Assembly (NCBI GenBank): GCA_003349885.1
Contig: QFXC01000011.1
Coordinates: 878,360 to 942,359 of the forward strand
Length of the DNA: 64,000 nucleotides
Direction of reading: 5' to 3'
DNA from: an endosymbiont of Galathealinum brachiosum
GTDB taxonomy: Bacteria > Pseudomonadota > Gammaproteobacteria > SZUA-229
Part shown: positions 55,036 to 63,908 of the stretch, piece after piece
Layout: each line of letters begins with the position of its first letter
Numbering within the stretch: position 1 is the first letter of the stretch
Position numbers and translations under genes: made by a program
The notes under the pieces: model-generated
Seen by the model: the letters and a program-made list of their open reading frames with translations, nothing else
What the model was told of the DNA's origin: nothing
Databases searched by the model: none

Positions 55036-55612
55036 TTCACTATTTTATACTGGTGTTTTATTGTTAACGCTCAGTTCCTGTGCATCAATTAATGGGGGCT
55101 CAGTTTCACCAAAACAGGATGAGGCGTGGAATGATGTTCCTAAATCTTATATTGATGGTTTAAAAGCAGCTGAAAAAGGGCATTCAAAGCAGGCGATTAA
55201 TTTATTTAAGCAATCGATAGTTGAGTTCCCGGCTTTTGCGCCTGCATATACTAATATGGGACTGCAGCAACTAAAATCAAAAGATCGTACTGCTGCAGAA
55301 AAGAGTTTGAAAAAATCGATAGAAATTAACCCTGATAATGCGACCTCTTATAATCATCTCGGGGTTATTGCTCGTTTAAATGGCGATTTCGATTCAGCAT
55401 CGACGATGTATAAGAAAGCGCTTGAGTTGAATCCGGATTATGCTATTGCGCATTTGAATTACGGCATATTACTGGATTTGTATTTATATGAGTTAGAGGC
55501 TGCATTAGAACAGTATGAAATATATCAGTCAAAAATTGATAAAAAAGACGCTAAAGTTTCTAAGTGGATTATTGAAGTAAAACGCCGCATAGCGAAGAGT
55601 AAGAAACCATGA
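55016..55612 (+). CDS. TPR lipoprotein
   Basis: 198-aa lipoprotein (lipobox LSSC, C22). Three canonical TPRs fill about residues 45-160: GLKAAEKGHSKQAINLFKQSIVEFP, AYTNMGLQQLKSKDRTAAEKSLKKSIEINP, and SYNHLGVIARLNGDFDSASTMYKKALELNP. Similar in size and build to small TPR lipoproteins of Glt clusters (GltE-like) and to PilF/NlpI. Its start overlaps the preceding TPR gene and its stop overlaps the next gene by ATGA, so it is tightly coupled. Confidence 0.88.
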   Translation: MFLSRISSLFYTGVLLLTLSSCASINGGSVSPKQDEAWNDVPKSYIDGLKAAEKGHSKQAINLFKQSIVEFPAFAPAYTNMGLQQLKSKDRTAAEKSLKKSIEINPDNATSYNHLGVIARLNGDFDSASTMYKKALELNPDYAIAHLNYGILLDLYLYELEAALEQYEIYQSKIDKKDAKVSKWIIEVKRRIAKSKKP

Positions 55613-55914
55613 AAAATATAATAAAATTAATTATTGTGGTATGTGCTTTAATGATGGCGCATCTGGTCAATGCAGAAGAGCGTATTGATATGGAGGCTAT
55701 GTCGATAATTGGAAACAAAGAATTACCGAATGTCCTTTATATATTGCCATGGAAACAGGCTAATCTTCCTGAAATGGTTGAGTTACCGCTTTCTAGTTTA
55801 ATAAATGATGCATTGCAGCCGCTTGATCGCCAGACTATATTAAGGCGACAATATTATAAGCAGGTAATAAAGCAGCAGGGCGTATTGCAGGCTGAACTAA
55901 AGGTGCAAAAGTAA
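55609..55914 (+). CDS. Small exported protein of unknown function
   Basis: 101-aa protein with a signal peptide (1-22, VNA end). The remaining 79 residues hold a NVLYILPWKQANLPEM segment and a basic helix (DRQTILRRQYYKQVIKQQG). No family recognised. Position between the TPR lipoprotein and the proton-channel gene suggests a periplasmic accessory part of the same machine. Confidence 0.7.
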   Translation: MKNIIKLIIVVCALMMAHLVNAEERIDMEAMSIIGNKELPNVLYILPWKQANLPEMVELPLSSLINDALQPLDRQTILRRQYYKQVIKQQGVLQAELKVQK

Positions 55915-56047
55915 TAAAATTAAAGCACAATGTGATTGATATTATTTAAGTCTATAAGTTTAAAAGTTAAATAAAAAAGAATAACTGTAAAAAATATTAG
56001 TGCCTGAGGAAGGTTGCTATCTACAAAGAATTATACTGGAGATAAAA

Positions 56048-56674
56048 ATGTACGATGAAATAGTCAACTTTATGCAAACCGGTGGGTCATTTATGTATCC
56101 CATACTGGCAGTGCTCGCTTTTGGAATGGCTATTGCAGTTGAGAGATATTTTTATCTAACTGCGATTAAAATTAATAATCGACGTTTATTGGCAAAGTTA
56201 ATGCCATTGTTAAAAGAAGGAGATCTTAATCAGGTGTATCAAATTACATCGCGATCAAAAGTGGCCATCTGTCAAATGTTAAATCTGGGGCTTACTCGCT
56301 TAAAGATAAAACCTGAGCGTGATCAGATTGAAATGGCAATGGAAGAAAGCCTGATGGAAATTATTCCCAGACTTGAAAAACGCACGCATTATTTAGCAAT
56401 GTTTGCAAATATCGCTACTTTACTAGGATTACTCGGCACGATTACTGGTTTGATTAAGGCATTCACAGCAGTTGCGCAGGTAGACCCGTCTTTAAAAGCA
56501 GAAATATTATCCAGTAGTATTTCTGTTGCGATGAACACGACGGCATTCGGGCTTGCAGTTGCTATTCCTCTAATAATTATTTTTTCGATTTTACAGACGA
56601 AAACAACTGAAATTGTAGATAGCCTTGAAATGGCGACGATTAAGTTTATAAATCTGATAATGATCAAACAATAA
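56048..56674 (+). CDS. MotA/TolQ/ExbB-family proton channel protein
   Basis: 208-aa inner-membrane protein with three helices: about 14-33, 115-137 and 157-180. The last two carry the family pattern (IATLLGLLGTITGLIKAF and SISVAMNTTAFGLAVAIPLII). With two ExbD-type partners it should form a proton-driven stator of the AglR/TolQ/ExbB kind. ATG at 56048 with GGAG before it; the preceding in-frame start is not needed. It starts the four-gene motor cassette. Confidence 0.93.
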   Translation: MYDEIVNFMQTGGSFMYPILAVLAFGMAIAVERYFYLTAIKINNRRLLAKLMPLLKEGDLNQVYQITSRSKVAICQMLNLGLTRLKIKPERDQIEMAMEESLMEIIPRLEKRTHYLAMFANIATLLGLLGTITGLIKAFTAVAQVDPSLKAEILSSSISVAMNTTAFGLAVAIPLIIIFSILQTKTTEIVDSLEMATIKFINLIMIKQ

Positions 56675-56685
56675 GCGTACATATT

Positions 56686-57183
56686 ATGCCTGCAAGACGC
56701 CATAAACGAATTAAAAAATCGACACAGGTCGAGCTGGATATTACAGCTTTTATGAATCTGATGGTTGTGCTCGTGCCGTTTTTATTAATGAGCGCTGTTT
56801 TTACCAGCATTAATATACTCGATCTTAAATTGCCTGGTATGGGTGAATCTAAGCCGGGTGAAAAAAAGCCTGATTTTGAATTACAGGTGACAGTGCGTAA
56901 AAATGCACTGGATTTATCTGATACGCAAGGTGGAATGATAAAGCATATTCCAATCACAAAGAGTGGTTATAACTTTGTGTTACTGAACCAGACGTTACGA
57001 CTTATTAAATTTAAATTTCCAGAAAAAACAAATATATCGATACTATCTGAGCCGTATACATCTTATGAAACGTTAGTGCAGGTAATGGACTCTGTGCGTG
57101 AGTTTAAAACGTTACAGGATGGTGAAGTAGTTGTTGCTGAGTTGTTTCCGGCCATCTCCATTGGCGATGCGGCTAAAAAGTAA
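56686..57183 (+). CDS. ExbD/TolR-family protein with Asn at the proton site
   Basis: 165-aa protein with one N-terminal membrane helix (about 19-40) and a periplasmic ExbD-like domain. In ExbD, TolR and AglQ/S the helix has an Asp that carries the proton (TPFIDVM type). Here the matching residue is N24 (ITAFMNLMVVLVPFLL). It thus looks unable to do that step by itself. The next gene has the Asp, so the two may work as a mixed pair with this one as structural partner. Confidence 0.9.
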   Translation: MPARRHKRIKKSTQVELDITAFMNLMVVLVPFLLMSAVFTSINILDLKLPGMGESKPGEKKPDFELQVTVRKNALDLSDTQGGMIKHIPITKSGYNFVLLNQTLRLIKFKFPEKTNISILSEPYTSYETLVQVMDSVREFKTLQDGEVVVAELFPAISIGDAAKK

Positions 57184-57196
57184 CCAGGATTAAAAG

Positions 57197-57706
57197 ATGA
57201 GAGAATCAAGCAGAGCGAAAAGAATGCAGCGACACCATGCGCGTCGATCTGATAAGAATGCGTCGCTAAATATGGTTTCGTTAATGGATATTTTTACAAT
57301 TTTAGTATTTTTTCTGTTAGTGAGTGCGGCAAATTCAGATATTCTGCCGACACCGAAAAATATAAAATTACCTTTATCAACGGCAGAAAAAATTCCTAAG
57401 GAAAATATAGTTATTATCATAGGTAATAATGATATTTTGATTCAGGGAAAAAAGATTGCCAGCATCGACAGGGTAATTAAAAGTAATCACAATGTTGTTA
57501 TGCCATTAATGGAGGCGCTTAAAAAGCAGTTAAAGCAGAGTAAGAATACTGATGAGGCTAAGAGAATAATTAAAAAGGGTGTCACTATTATGGGTGATAA
57601 GGATGTTCCTTATATCTTGCTTAAAAAGATAATGGTTACCAGTGCGGCTGCTAATTTTACAGATATTTCTTTAGCAGTTAATAAAAAAGCGGCAGATAAA
57701 ACTTGA
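57197..57706 (+). CDS. ExbD/TolR-family protein with the canonical Asp
   Basis: 169-aa protein with a basic N-terminus, one membrane helix (about 25-45) and a periplasmic domain. The proton-carrying aspartate is D31 (VSLMDIFTILVFFLLV). It should provide the ion-coupling residue of the stator together with the ExbB-like channel and the Asn-type ExbD. 13 bp after the previous gene; its stop overlaps the region of the next start. Confidence 0.9.
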   Translation: MRESSRAKRMQRHHARRSDKNASLNMVSLMDIFTILVFFLLVSAANSDILPTPKNIKLPLSTAEKIPKENIVIIIGNNDILIQGKKIASIDRVIKSNHNVVMPLMEALKKQLKQSKNTDEAKRIIKKGVTIMGDKDVPYILLKKIMVTSAAANFTDISLAVNKKAADKT

Positions 57707-57708
57707 GT

Positions 57709-58650
57709 ATGTCACGAATTAATACCTGGGATGAGCCCTTTCTACCCTGGGTTCAAAGTGCAAATGATCGGCGTTTTTTAAAAATACTGCTGGCTAGCGT
57801 TGTGTTTTTTACGTTGTTTGGCATCGCTGTGCCATTTTTACCTACCTCTGAGCCAGTTAAAAAAGATTTAAAAACAGTTTCGCCACGCTTAGCAAAGTTA
57901 ATAATGGAACAACGGAAATTACCGCCGCCAATTCCTAAACCGGTGAAGCCTAAGGCTAAACCTAAGCCCAAAGTTAAAGAAAAACCAAAAACTAAAAAGC
58001 CGTTAAAAAAACCGGTTAAAAAGAAGCTGAATAAAAAGCAGAAAGTGGCTAGAAAAACGGCTGCTACTAGTGGTCTTATGTCTATGGCTTCTGAATTGAA
58101 TGACCTACGTGATACATTTGATCTTTCAGATATTGAAGATCAGTCGTTAAGTAAAGCAGGAAAAACCAAAACTAAAGACTTCAGTAGTCCGGCAGTTATT
58201 AGTAGCACGGCAATGAAAAGCAGTGGAGGCATTAAAAATAGTCAGTTGAGTCGATCAACTGGTGGTGGAAAATTATCATCACGACAAACAGCTAAAGTCA
58301 GTAGTAATATTGCGACAGGCTCGGCTAAAAAGACTGTAAAACGTAATAAGAGCGGAAAGGTAATACGTCCACAGTATGAAATTGAGCAGGTGTTCCAGAA
58401 GAATAAGAGTGCAATTTATACTATTTACAATAGAGCACTGAGAAAAGATCCTACGTTACAGGGTAAGGTTGTTATTGAGTTAACTATTGCATCGAATGGA
58501 ACGGTAATAAAAGCAAGAATTTTATCAAGTGACCTGAATAACAAAAAATTAGAAAGAAAATTGATAGCGCGTGTGAAGTTGTTCCGTTTCAAGCCGAGCA
58601 ATGCTGCGAAGGTGACAGTTAAATACCCTATCGATTTTCTTCCATCGTAG
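57709..58650 (+). CDS. TonB-like protein with AgmX/PglI-type C-terminus
   Basis: 313-aa protein. One membrane helix (about 26-45) is followed by a Lys/Pro-rich spacer (PPPIPKPVKPKAKPKPKVK and onward to about 125), a Ser-rich stretch, and a C-terminal domain (about 220-313: QYEIEQVFQKNKSAIYTIYNRALRKDPTLQGKVVIELTI...FRFKPSN...YPIDFLPS). That domain matches the TonB-like C-terminus of the Myxococcus AgmX/PglI group. It should span the periplasm and transmit motor force to TPR or outer-membrane partners. TTG at 57703 is an alternative start. Confidence 0.88.
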   Translation: MSRINTWDEPFLPWVQSANDRRFLKILLASVVFFTLFGIAVPFLPTSEPVKKDLKTVSPRLAKLIMEQRKLPPPIPKPVKPKAKPKPKVKEKPKTKKPLKKPVKKKLNKKQKVARKTAATSGLMSMASELNDLRDTFDLSDIEDQSLSKAGKTKTKDFSSPAVISSTAMKSSGGIKNSQLSRSTGGGKLSSRQTAKVSSNIATGSAKKTVKRNKSGKVIRPQYEIEQVFQKNKSAIYTIYNRALRKDPTLQGKVVIELTIASNGTVIKARILSSDLNNKKLERKLIARVKLFRFKPSNAAKVTVKYPIDFLPS

Positions 58651-58668
58651 TTATATTTTATAACGTGT

Positions 58669-59784
58669 TTAAGCTGGGTATATTGCGCCCAGTACGATTG
58701 CTGTTTCTGCACCTGTAACCGCAGGTAAATTCCCCGGTTTATTGTTAATGGTTTGCTTTGCTAGCCAGGCAAACGCAATGGCTTCAACCCAGTCAGGGTG
58801 TATGCCGTAATCTTCGCTAGAAGCGAGTCGAATTTGCATTAATTTTTCAGATAGATGATTCATTAAATTTGAATTATGTGCGCCACCACCGCAAACAATT
58901 AAAGTATCTATTTCAGGCAGGAAATTTTCGATGGCGTAAATAATGCTGTCACTGGTGAACTGGCATAGACTTGCCTGTATCTGGTTTTCGTCTAGTTCGC
59001 AGTGTTCTTGCTGTAGCTGTTGTTCTAACCAGTCTAGATGGTAGTGTTCACGTCCGGTGCTTTTCGGTGGTTTTGTGGAAATAAAAGCATCCTGCATTAA
59101 CGCATTGACTAAAGTTTGGTTGGGTGTGGAACTTGCGGCCCACAAACCATTGTTATCATAACTTTTGTTTTTATGTTTTTGAATCCACGCATCCATTAAC
59201 ATATTTCCCGGGCCAGTATCGAAGCCGAAGCATTTCAGTGTATCGTCTTTTGGTAGAAAAGTGATATTAGAGATACCACCAATATTTAATATGGCCCGGT
59301 TTTCTTTTTCAGAGTGAAAGACCTGTTGATGAAATGCGGGGGCTAATGGTGCACCTTCCCCACCAGCGGCCATGTCTTTACGACGGAAGTCTGCGACTGT
59401 TGTTATACCTGTTAAATAACTGATTCGATTGGCGTCACCAATTTGCATCGAAAAATTATGCTGTAAATCCGGGCGGTGTCGTATGGTTTGGCCATGTGAT
59501 CCAATAGCTGTTATTTGTTCTGCTTTTATACCCGCTTCATTGAGTAAGCTTTTAACTGCTTCTGCAAACACTAAACCTAGGTGAGTATCTGCTTCCCCAA
59601 GCATATCAATACTGGCCTCAGTGGAGTCCAGGCTTAATTGGCGTAAGCTTTTTTTTAGTGACTTCGGAATAGGGTGGCTGTGACTACTAACAAGTTTGAT
59701 TTGACTGTTTTTAAACTCTACCAGCGCAGCATCGATACCATCCATGCTGGTGCCTGACATTAAGCCAATATAAAGCTCTGACAT
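58669..59784 (-). CDS. anmK: Anhydro-N-acetylmuramic acid kinase
   Basis: 371-aa sugar kinase of peptidoglycan recycling; turns 1,6-anhydro-MurNAc into MurNAc-6-phosphate. GLMSGTSMDGIDAALVEF start, GHDGQT-type GSHGQTIRHRP, LNIGGISNITFLP, FDTGPGNMLMDAW, and CGGGAHN are all intact. It overlaps the stop of mepM by one base, so the pair is coupled. It is the first core gene past the accessory block. Confidence 0.97.
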   Translation of the reverse strand: MSELYIGLMSGTSMDGIDAALVEFKNSQIKLVSSHSHPIPKSLKKSLRQLSLDSTEASIDMLGEADTHLGLVFAEAVKSLLNEAGIKAEQITAIGSHGQTIRHRPDLQHNFSMQIGDANRISYLTGITTVADFRRKDMAAGGEGAPLAPAFHQQVFHSEKENRAILNIGGISNITFLPKDDTLKCFGFDTGPGNMLMDAWIQKHKNKSYDNNGLWAASSTPNQTLVNALMQDAFISTKPPKSTGREHYHLDWLEQQLQQEHCELDENQIQASLCQFTSDSIIYAIENFLPEIDTLIVCGGGAHNSNLMNHLSEKLMQIRLASSEDYGIHPDWVEAIAFAWLAKQTINNKPGNLPAVTGAETAIVLGAIYPA

Positions 59785-61328
59785 TATTTGTCGTTTAATG
59801 CCAGTGCGTTACGAGATAGTACATCCAGCTGTGCAAGATAACTGCTAGTGGTTAACTCGAAGTTATCGCGGTAGCGTTTTGGAATTGGTTTAGTGCTAGG
59901 GAATTTTACCGTTAACGGATTACGGTGTACGCCGTTAACGCGGAATTCGTAATGTAGATGCGGGCCAGATGCTAAGCCGCTAGAGCCGACATAACCTATA
60001 ACCTGCCCTTGCTTAACGCGTCCGCCTGAACGAATTTTTCTGTTATAGCTATTCATGTGCGCATATAAGGTAGTGTATCGACTACCGTGTTTAATGATAA
60101 CGGTTCTGCCGTAGCCACCTTTTTTACCTTTATAAATAATTTTCCCATCACCAGATGCGCGTATAGGTGTGCCTCTTCCCGCGGCATAATCAACGCCTTT
60201 ATGAGAGCGGAATTTATGCAAAATCGGGTGATAACGTTTGGTGGTAAAGCGTGAACTTATGCGACTAAATTTAACAGGGCTACGCAAAAAGGCTTTACGT
60301 AAACTGTGCCCGTTTGGAGAGTAATAACCTGTGAAGTTAGTGACAGGGTCGGTGTAACGTAGTGCGCGAAATACTTTGCCCTGATTAATGAATTCTGCGG
60401 CTAGAATATTTCCATCTTTTATTTTGTTGCCATTTTTAAATCGTTCTTCATAAATGACCGTAAACTTGTCGCCTTTACGAATATCTAATGCAAAATCGAT
60501 GTCCCAGCCAAAAACATTGGCCAGTTCCATGGTGGTGTTTTGTGAAAGCCCAGCTTTAGCTGAAGCTAAAAATAACGATGATTCAATTTCGACTGTTGCA
60601 TAAGCACTGCGAACTTCTATGTGATGTTTAAGGATGTTAGCGGTTAGATCATTGTTTTCACGTTCAACCTGTAAATATCTCACACCATCTATCTGGTAGT
60701 TTAGTGATAATAATTTACCTTCGTTGTCACTAATGACTTTAATGGTGTCGCCCGGGTGAATACGTTTTAGTTCGCTGGTGGCTTTGCCCAGTTTCATTAA
60801 TTTGAGTAACTGGGCAGGTTTGATTTTTGCACGATCAAATAATAGAGATAAACTGTCACCACGTTTTACTTTAAGTGATTGCCATTCGGGATTGTCGATG
60901 TCAGTGACTGTGTTGTTCTTAGTAACAGCTGCCACAGGTGTAGTGCTTATTGTTTTTATGTTCTCTGTGTTTTCTGCATTATCATTAGTAATGCTCTCAT
61001 CTGTAATGGTGGTGTTTTTAATTACGCGATAGGTAGAATGGCCCGAGCCTGATTTTGTCGCTTCATAATTTGATAGTTCAGGCAGCTTTAGTTGAATGCT
61101 GCTGGTTGCCTTCTGAGCTTCGGTAATATCTGAATCTATACTCTGAATAATGTCGGTTTCATCAAGAACAATGCTGTCTTCTTCTGTGGTACCGGTGCTG
61201 GCAAGCACTACACTAATCACTGCGCAGCCTGCCCCCAAAAGCATCCATCGCAGTGCTGGATGGCGCTGCTGCTTCTCGGGTTGCGAGTGATTTCGAAAGT
61301 CTTTGTTTATAAAGTTATTGTAATTCAC
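59784..61328 (-). CDS. mepM: Murein DD-endopeptidase MepM-like (M23)
   Basis: 514-aa inner-membrane-anchored peptidoglycan hydrolase. One membrane helix at about 27-44, a LysM/OapA-like zone (about 150-200: VKRGDSLSLLFDRAKI), then the LytM/M23 zinc peptidase domain (about 360-470) with the HKGVDYAA and HLHYEF motifs that bind zinc. It cuts D,D crosslinks. Length is near that of the Pseudomonas homologue next to anmK and tyrS. Confidence 0.93.
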   Translation of the reverse strand: MNYNNFINKDFRNHSQPEKQQRHPALRWMLLGAGCAVISVVLASTGTTEEDSIVLDETDIIQSIDSDITEAQKATSSIQLKLPELSNYEATKSGSGHSTYRVIKNTTITDESITNDNAENTENIKTISTTPVAAVTKNNTVTDIDNPEWQSLKVKRGDSLSLLFDRAKIKPAQLLKLMKLGKATSELKRIHPGDTIKVISDNEGKLLSLNYQIDGVRYLQVERENNDLTANILKHHIEVRSAYATVEIESSLFLASAKAGLSQNTTMELANVFGWDIDFALDIRKGDKFTVIYEERFKNGNKIKDGNILAAEFINQGKVFRALRYTDPVTNFTGYYSPNGHSLRKAFLRSPVKFSRISSRFTTKRYHPILHKFRSHKGVDYAAGRGTPIRASGDGKIIYKGKKGGYGRTVIIKHGSRYTTLYAHMNSYNRKIRSGGRVKQGQVIGYVGSSGLASGPHLHYEFRVNGVHRNPLTVKFPSTKPIPKRYRDNFELTTSSYLAQLDVLSRNALALNDK

Positions 61329-61388
61329 GGTTTTATATAAGTTTTTATGTTTATTTCTTAGGTAAAATAGCTCGAAAAACGAGGAAAA

Positions 61389-62498
61389 TCAATTATTGCG
61401 GGCTAAAGATTGTATTTTATTTTCAGATGCATGCAAGTATCCACGGTAATTTAGTTGATCTAATCGAGTATTTGAGGCTTTTGAGAGCGTATTTATGTGC
61501 TCTATAACCCCTATAGCGGCACTTTGCTGGAGAATTTGAGGTTGAAAAACAACTTCAGTATTTAAAACGTTAATAGGAGTGAGTTCGGCGCTATAAAACT
61601 GACCATTATTAAGTGTGATGCGGGCAACTACGCTTGTTTTTGCATCCTGACTATAAGATCCAAAAACGAAATTACCCAAACTATATATAATAAGGCCTTT
61701 ATTATATTGCTCAATTGCCTGTAAAACATGAGGGTGATGCCCCAGCACAATTGACGCACCCGCATCAATTGCCGCCCGACCTAACCTGGGCTGATAAGGT
61801 CTGAGTTCAGTGATTTTTTCTCTACCCCAGTGAAAAGAGACGATGACACTGTCAGTTGATTTTTTAAGGCGTTTGATATCAGCTGTTATCTGTTTTTCGT
61901 GACCGAACGCAACACCGGCTTTTTCATCGGTTGCCCAGAATGATTCAGGGAAGGTGAGGGAGTAACTTAGAAACCCCAGTTTCCCGTTGGCTGTATCAAT
62001 GATTGTGCCTGAACGGGCTGCTGCACTGTTTTCACCTGCACCTACACTATATATGTTGTGTTTATTTAGTGCGTCAATTGTGTCATTCATGCCCTGAACG
62101 CCATAATCAAGAATATGATTATTTGCCAGATTTAATATATTAAAGCCGGCTTTTTTTAAGGCGGGGGCTACTTTTGGGGCGGGTGAACGAAAAACGTATG
62201 TTTTGTCGAGCTCCATATCGCTGTTGCAAATGGATGTTAATGGTCCTTCAAGATTGCCAATAGCTATATCTGTATCTGTGAATAGAGATTTTACGTTCTT
62301 GAAGGGGTAGTCATAACCTTCTTCCATTAATATTTCCTGCGCGGTACCGCCAAGCATAATGTCACCTACCGCAACGATTGTGATACTGGTTTGAGGAAGT
62401 TTCTTGTTATACAGGGAGCTTTCGGTCTCCTGTGAGCACGCGCTAAGTAGTAAAGAAATAATCAGTATTGCTAAAAGGTGTAGTTTAGCTATTGCCAT
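61389..62498 (-). CDS. CapA/PgsA-type metallophosphatase-fold lipoprotein
   Basis: 369-aa lipoprotein (lipobox LSAC, C21) of the CapA family. The metallophosphatase-like fold begins TIVAVGDIMLGG, then IGNLEGPLTS, LANNHILDYG, VSFHWGRE and GHHPHVLQ. The family includes the poly-gamma-glutamate capsule protein CapA, but no capsule genes are nearby, so the substrate is open. The start is M10 of the longest frame (62498), which gives a clean lipoprotein signal; the ATG at 62525 is the alternative. Divergent from tyrS. Confidence 0.9.
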   Translation of the reverse strand: MAIAKLHLLAILIISLLLSACSQETESSLYNKKLPQTSITIVAVGDIMLGGTAQEILMEEGYDYPFKNVKSLFTDTDIAIGNLEGPLTSICNSDMELDKTYVFRSPAPKVAPALKKAGFNILNLANNHILDYGVQGMNDTIDALNKHNIYSVGAGENSAAARSGTIIDTANGKLGFLSYSLTFPESFWATDEKAGVAFGHEKQITADIKRLKKSTDSVIVSFHWGREKITELRPYQPRLGRAAIDAGASIVLGHHPHVLQAIEQYNKGLIIYSLGNFVFGSYSQDAKTSVVARITLNNGQFYSAELTPINVLNTEVVFQPQILQQSAAIGVIEHINTLSKASNTRLDQLNYRGYLHASENKIQSLARNN

Positions 62499-62557
62499 AT
62501 TAAGGTTGCTCTTGTATAAGACCATGCTTTATTAAGTTGTAACAATGTGGAGACATT

Positions 62558-63754
62558 ATGCCATCCGTAGACGAATCACTGGCGTTAATTAAACGCGGCG
62601 CCGAAGAAATTCTCGTCGAAGAAGAGCTGGTTAAGAAACTGGAGTCGGGAAAGCCCCTTAAAATCAAGGCGGGATTTGATCCAACGGCACCAGATCTGCA
62701 TCTAGGACACACTGTTTTAATTAATAAATTGAGGCAGTTCCAGGAACTGGGTCACGAAGTTTTGTTTTTGATTGGTGATTTCACCGGCATGATTGGTGAC
62801 CCGACGGGTAAAAGTGCGACCAGACCGCCATTAACGGAAGAGCAGGTAACGGCTAATGCTGAAACCTATACGCAGCAGGTATTTAAAATTCTTGATAAAG
62901 ACAGAACAAAGATAGTCTTTAATTCCGAGTGGATGTCAAAACTGGGTGCCGCAGGAATGATTCAGCTGGCGGGGCAGCAGACAGTGGCCAGAATGCTGGA
63001 GCGTGATGATTTCAAAAAGCGCTATAAAGCCGGGCAAAGCATTTCAATACATGAGTTTCTGTATCCGTTAGTGCAGGGTTATGACTCAGTTGCAATGAAC
63101 GCTGATGTAGAACTGGGTGGTACGGATCAGAAGTTTAATTTATTGATGGGCCGTGAATTGCAGAAACATTACGGCCAGGATCCACAAACGATTATTATGA
63201 TGCCGTTACTGGAAGGGCTGGATGGCGTTAATAAAATGTCCAAGTCGTTAAATAACTATATAGGCATTACTGATGCGCCGGGTGAAATGTTTACCAAGAT
63301 AGTATCAATGCCGGATTCGCTTATCTGGCGTTATTATGAGTTATTAAGTTTCCGTTCAATTTCTGAAATAGATGATCTGAAGCAGGAAATGGAAAAGGGC
63401 AGAAACCCGAAAGAAATAAAAATTGAACTGGCAAAAGAACTGATCACAAGATTTCATGGTAAAGAGGCTGCCGCGAATGCAGATAAAGCAGCTGGCAATA
63501 TTATTAAAGATGGGGAGCTGCCAGAAGGCACGCCTGAGCTGGAGGTTGAGCTTGGTGAGCAGAATGATATGCCTGTATCTGCAATCATTAATAAAACAAA
63601 CCTCGCACAAAACTCTGCACAGGCAAAAGATATGTTAACGAATGGGCGCGTAAAAGTTGACTGGGAAGTGGTGGATGCTAAATGCAGGTTGGTTGCAGGT
63701 GTGTATATCATTCAGGCAGGCAAGAAGAAAATAGCAAAAATCACATTAAAATAA
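62558..63754 (+). CDS. tyrS: Tyrosine--tRNA ligase
   Basis: 398-aa class I synthetase of the TyrZ/TyrS type found in pseudomonads and relatives. [11 protein letters not shown] signature near residue 48, [12 protein letters not shown], the KMSKS loop near 229 and a C-terminal S4 domain (about 335-398). It charges tRNA-Tyr. It is followed by a hairpin terminator and then an rRNA-type promoter, the arrangement also known from Pseudomonas. Confidence 0.98.
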   Translation: MPSVDESLALIKRGAEEILVEEELVKKLESGKPLKIKAGFDPTAPDLHLGHTVLINKLRQFQELGHEVLFLIGDFTGMIGDPTGKSATRPPLTEEQVTANAETYTQQVFKILDKDRTKIVFNSEWMSKLGAAGMIQLAGQQTVARMLERDDFKKRYKAGQSISIHEFLYPLVQGYDSVAMNADVELGGTDQKFNLLMGRELQKHYGQDPQTIIMMPLLEGLDGVNKMSKSLNNYIGITDAPGEMFTKIVSMPDSLIWRYYELLSFRSISEIDDLKQEMEKGRNPKEIKIELAKELITRFHGKEAAANADKAAGNIIKDGELPEGTPELEVELGEQNDMPVSAIINKTNLAQNSAQAKDMLTNGRVKVDWEVVDAKCRLVAGVYIIQAGKKKIAKITLK

Positions 63755-63788
63755 GTGATTATTTAATGATCAATGCGGGCCGAAATAT

Positions 63789-63809
63789 AGCCCTGTAGGG
63801 CTGTTTTTA
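63789..63809 (+). terminator. Intrinsic terminator after tyrS
   Basis: AGCCC (63789-63793), TGTA loop, GGGCT (63798-63802), then GTTTTTA. It starts 35 bp after the tyrS stop codon. Confidence 0.8.
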
Positions 63810-63872
63810 GAAGTGCTTTTGATTGTGTAATTGATGATTAAAAAATAATGTTAAGAAAATGTGAAAAAGGTG

Positions 63873-63908
63873 TTGACGGTTAGAACCAGAGCTGTAGAAT
63901 GCGCCTCC
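63873..63908 (+). promoter_or_regulatory. Probable rRNA operon P1-type promoter
   Basis: TTGACG (63873-63878), 16-bp spacer, TAGAAT (63895-63900), then the GC-rich discriminator GCGCCTCC, as expected of a stringently controlled rRNA promoter. An A-rich, UP-element-like stretch lies just upstream (about 63838-63868). The leader after it contains no coding signal. Position after tyrS supports an rrn operon that starts just beyond the window. Confidence 0.8.

Noticed and set aside
56686..58650. Plain Tol-Pal or TonB-ExbBD system
   Set aside because: There are two ExbD copies, no TolA/TolB/Pal, the C-terminal domain is of AgmX/PglI type, and large TPR genes precede it.
36256..58669. Prophage or integrative element
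   Set aside because: No integrase, transposase, phage structural gene, conjugation gene or attachment repeat pair was found.
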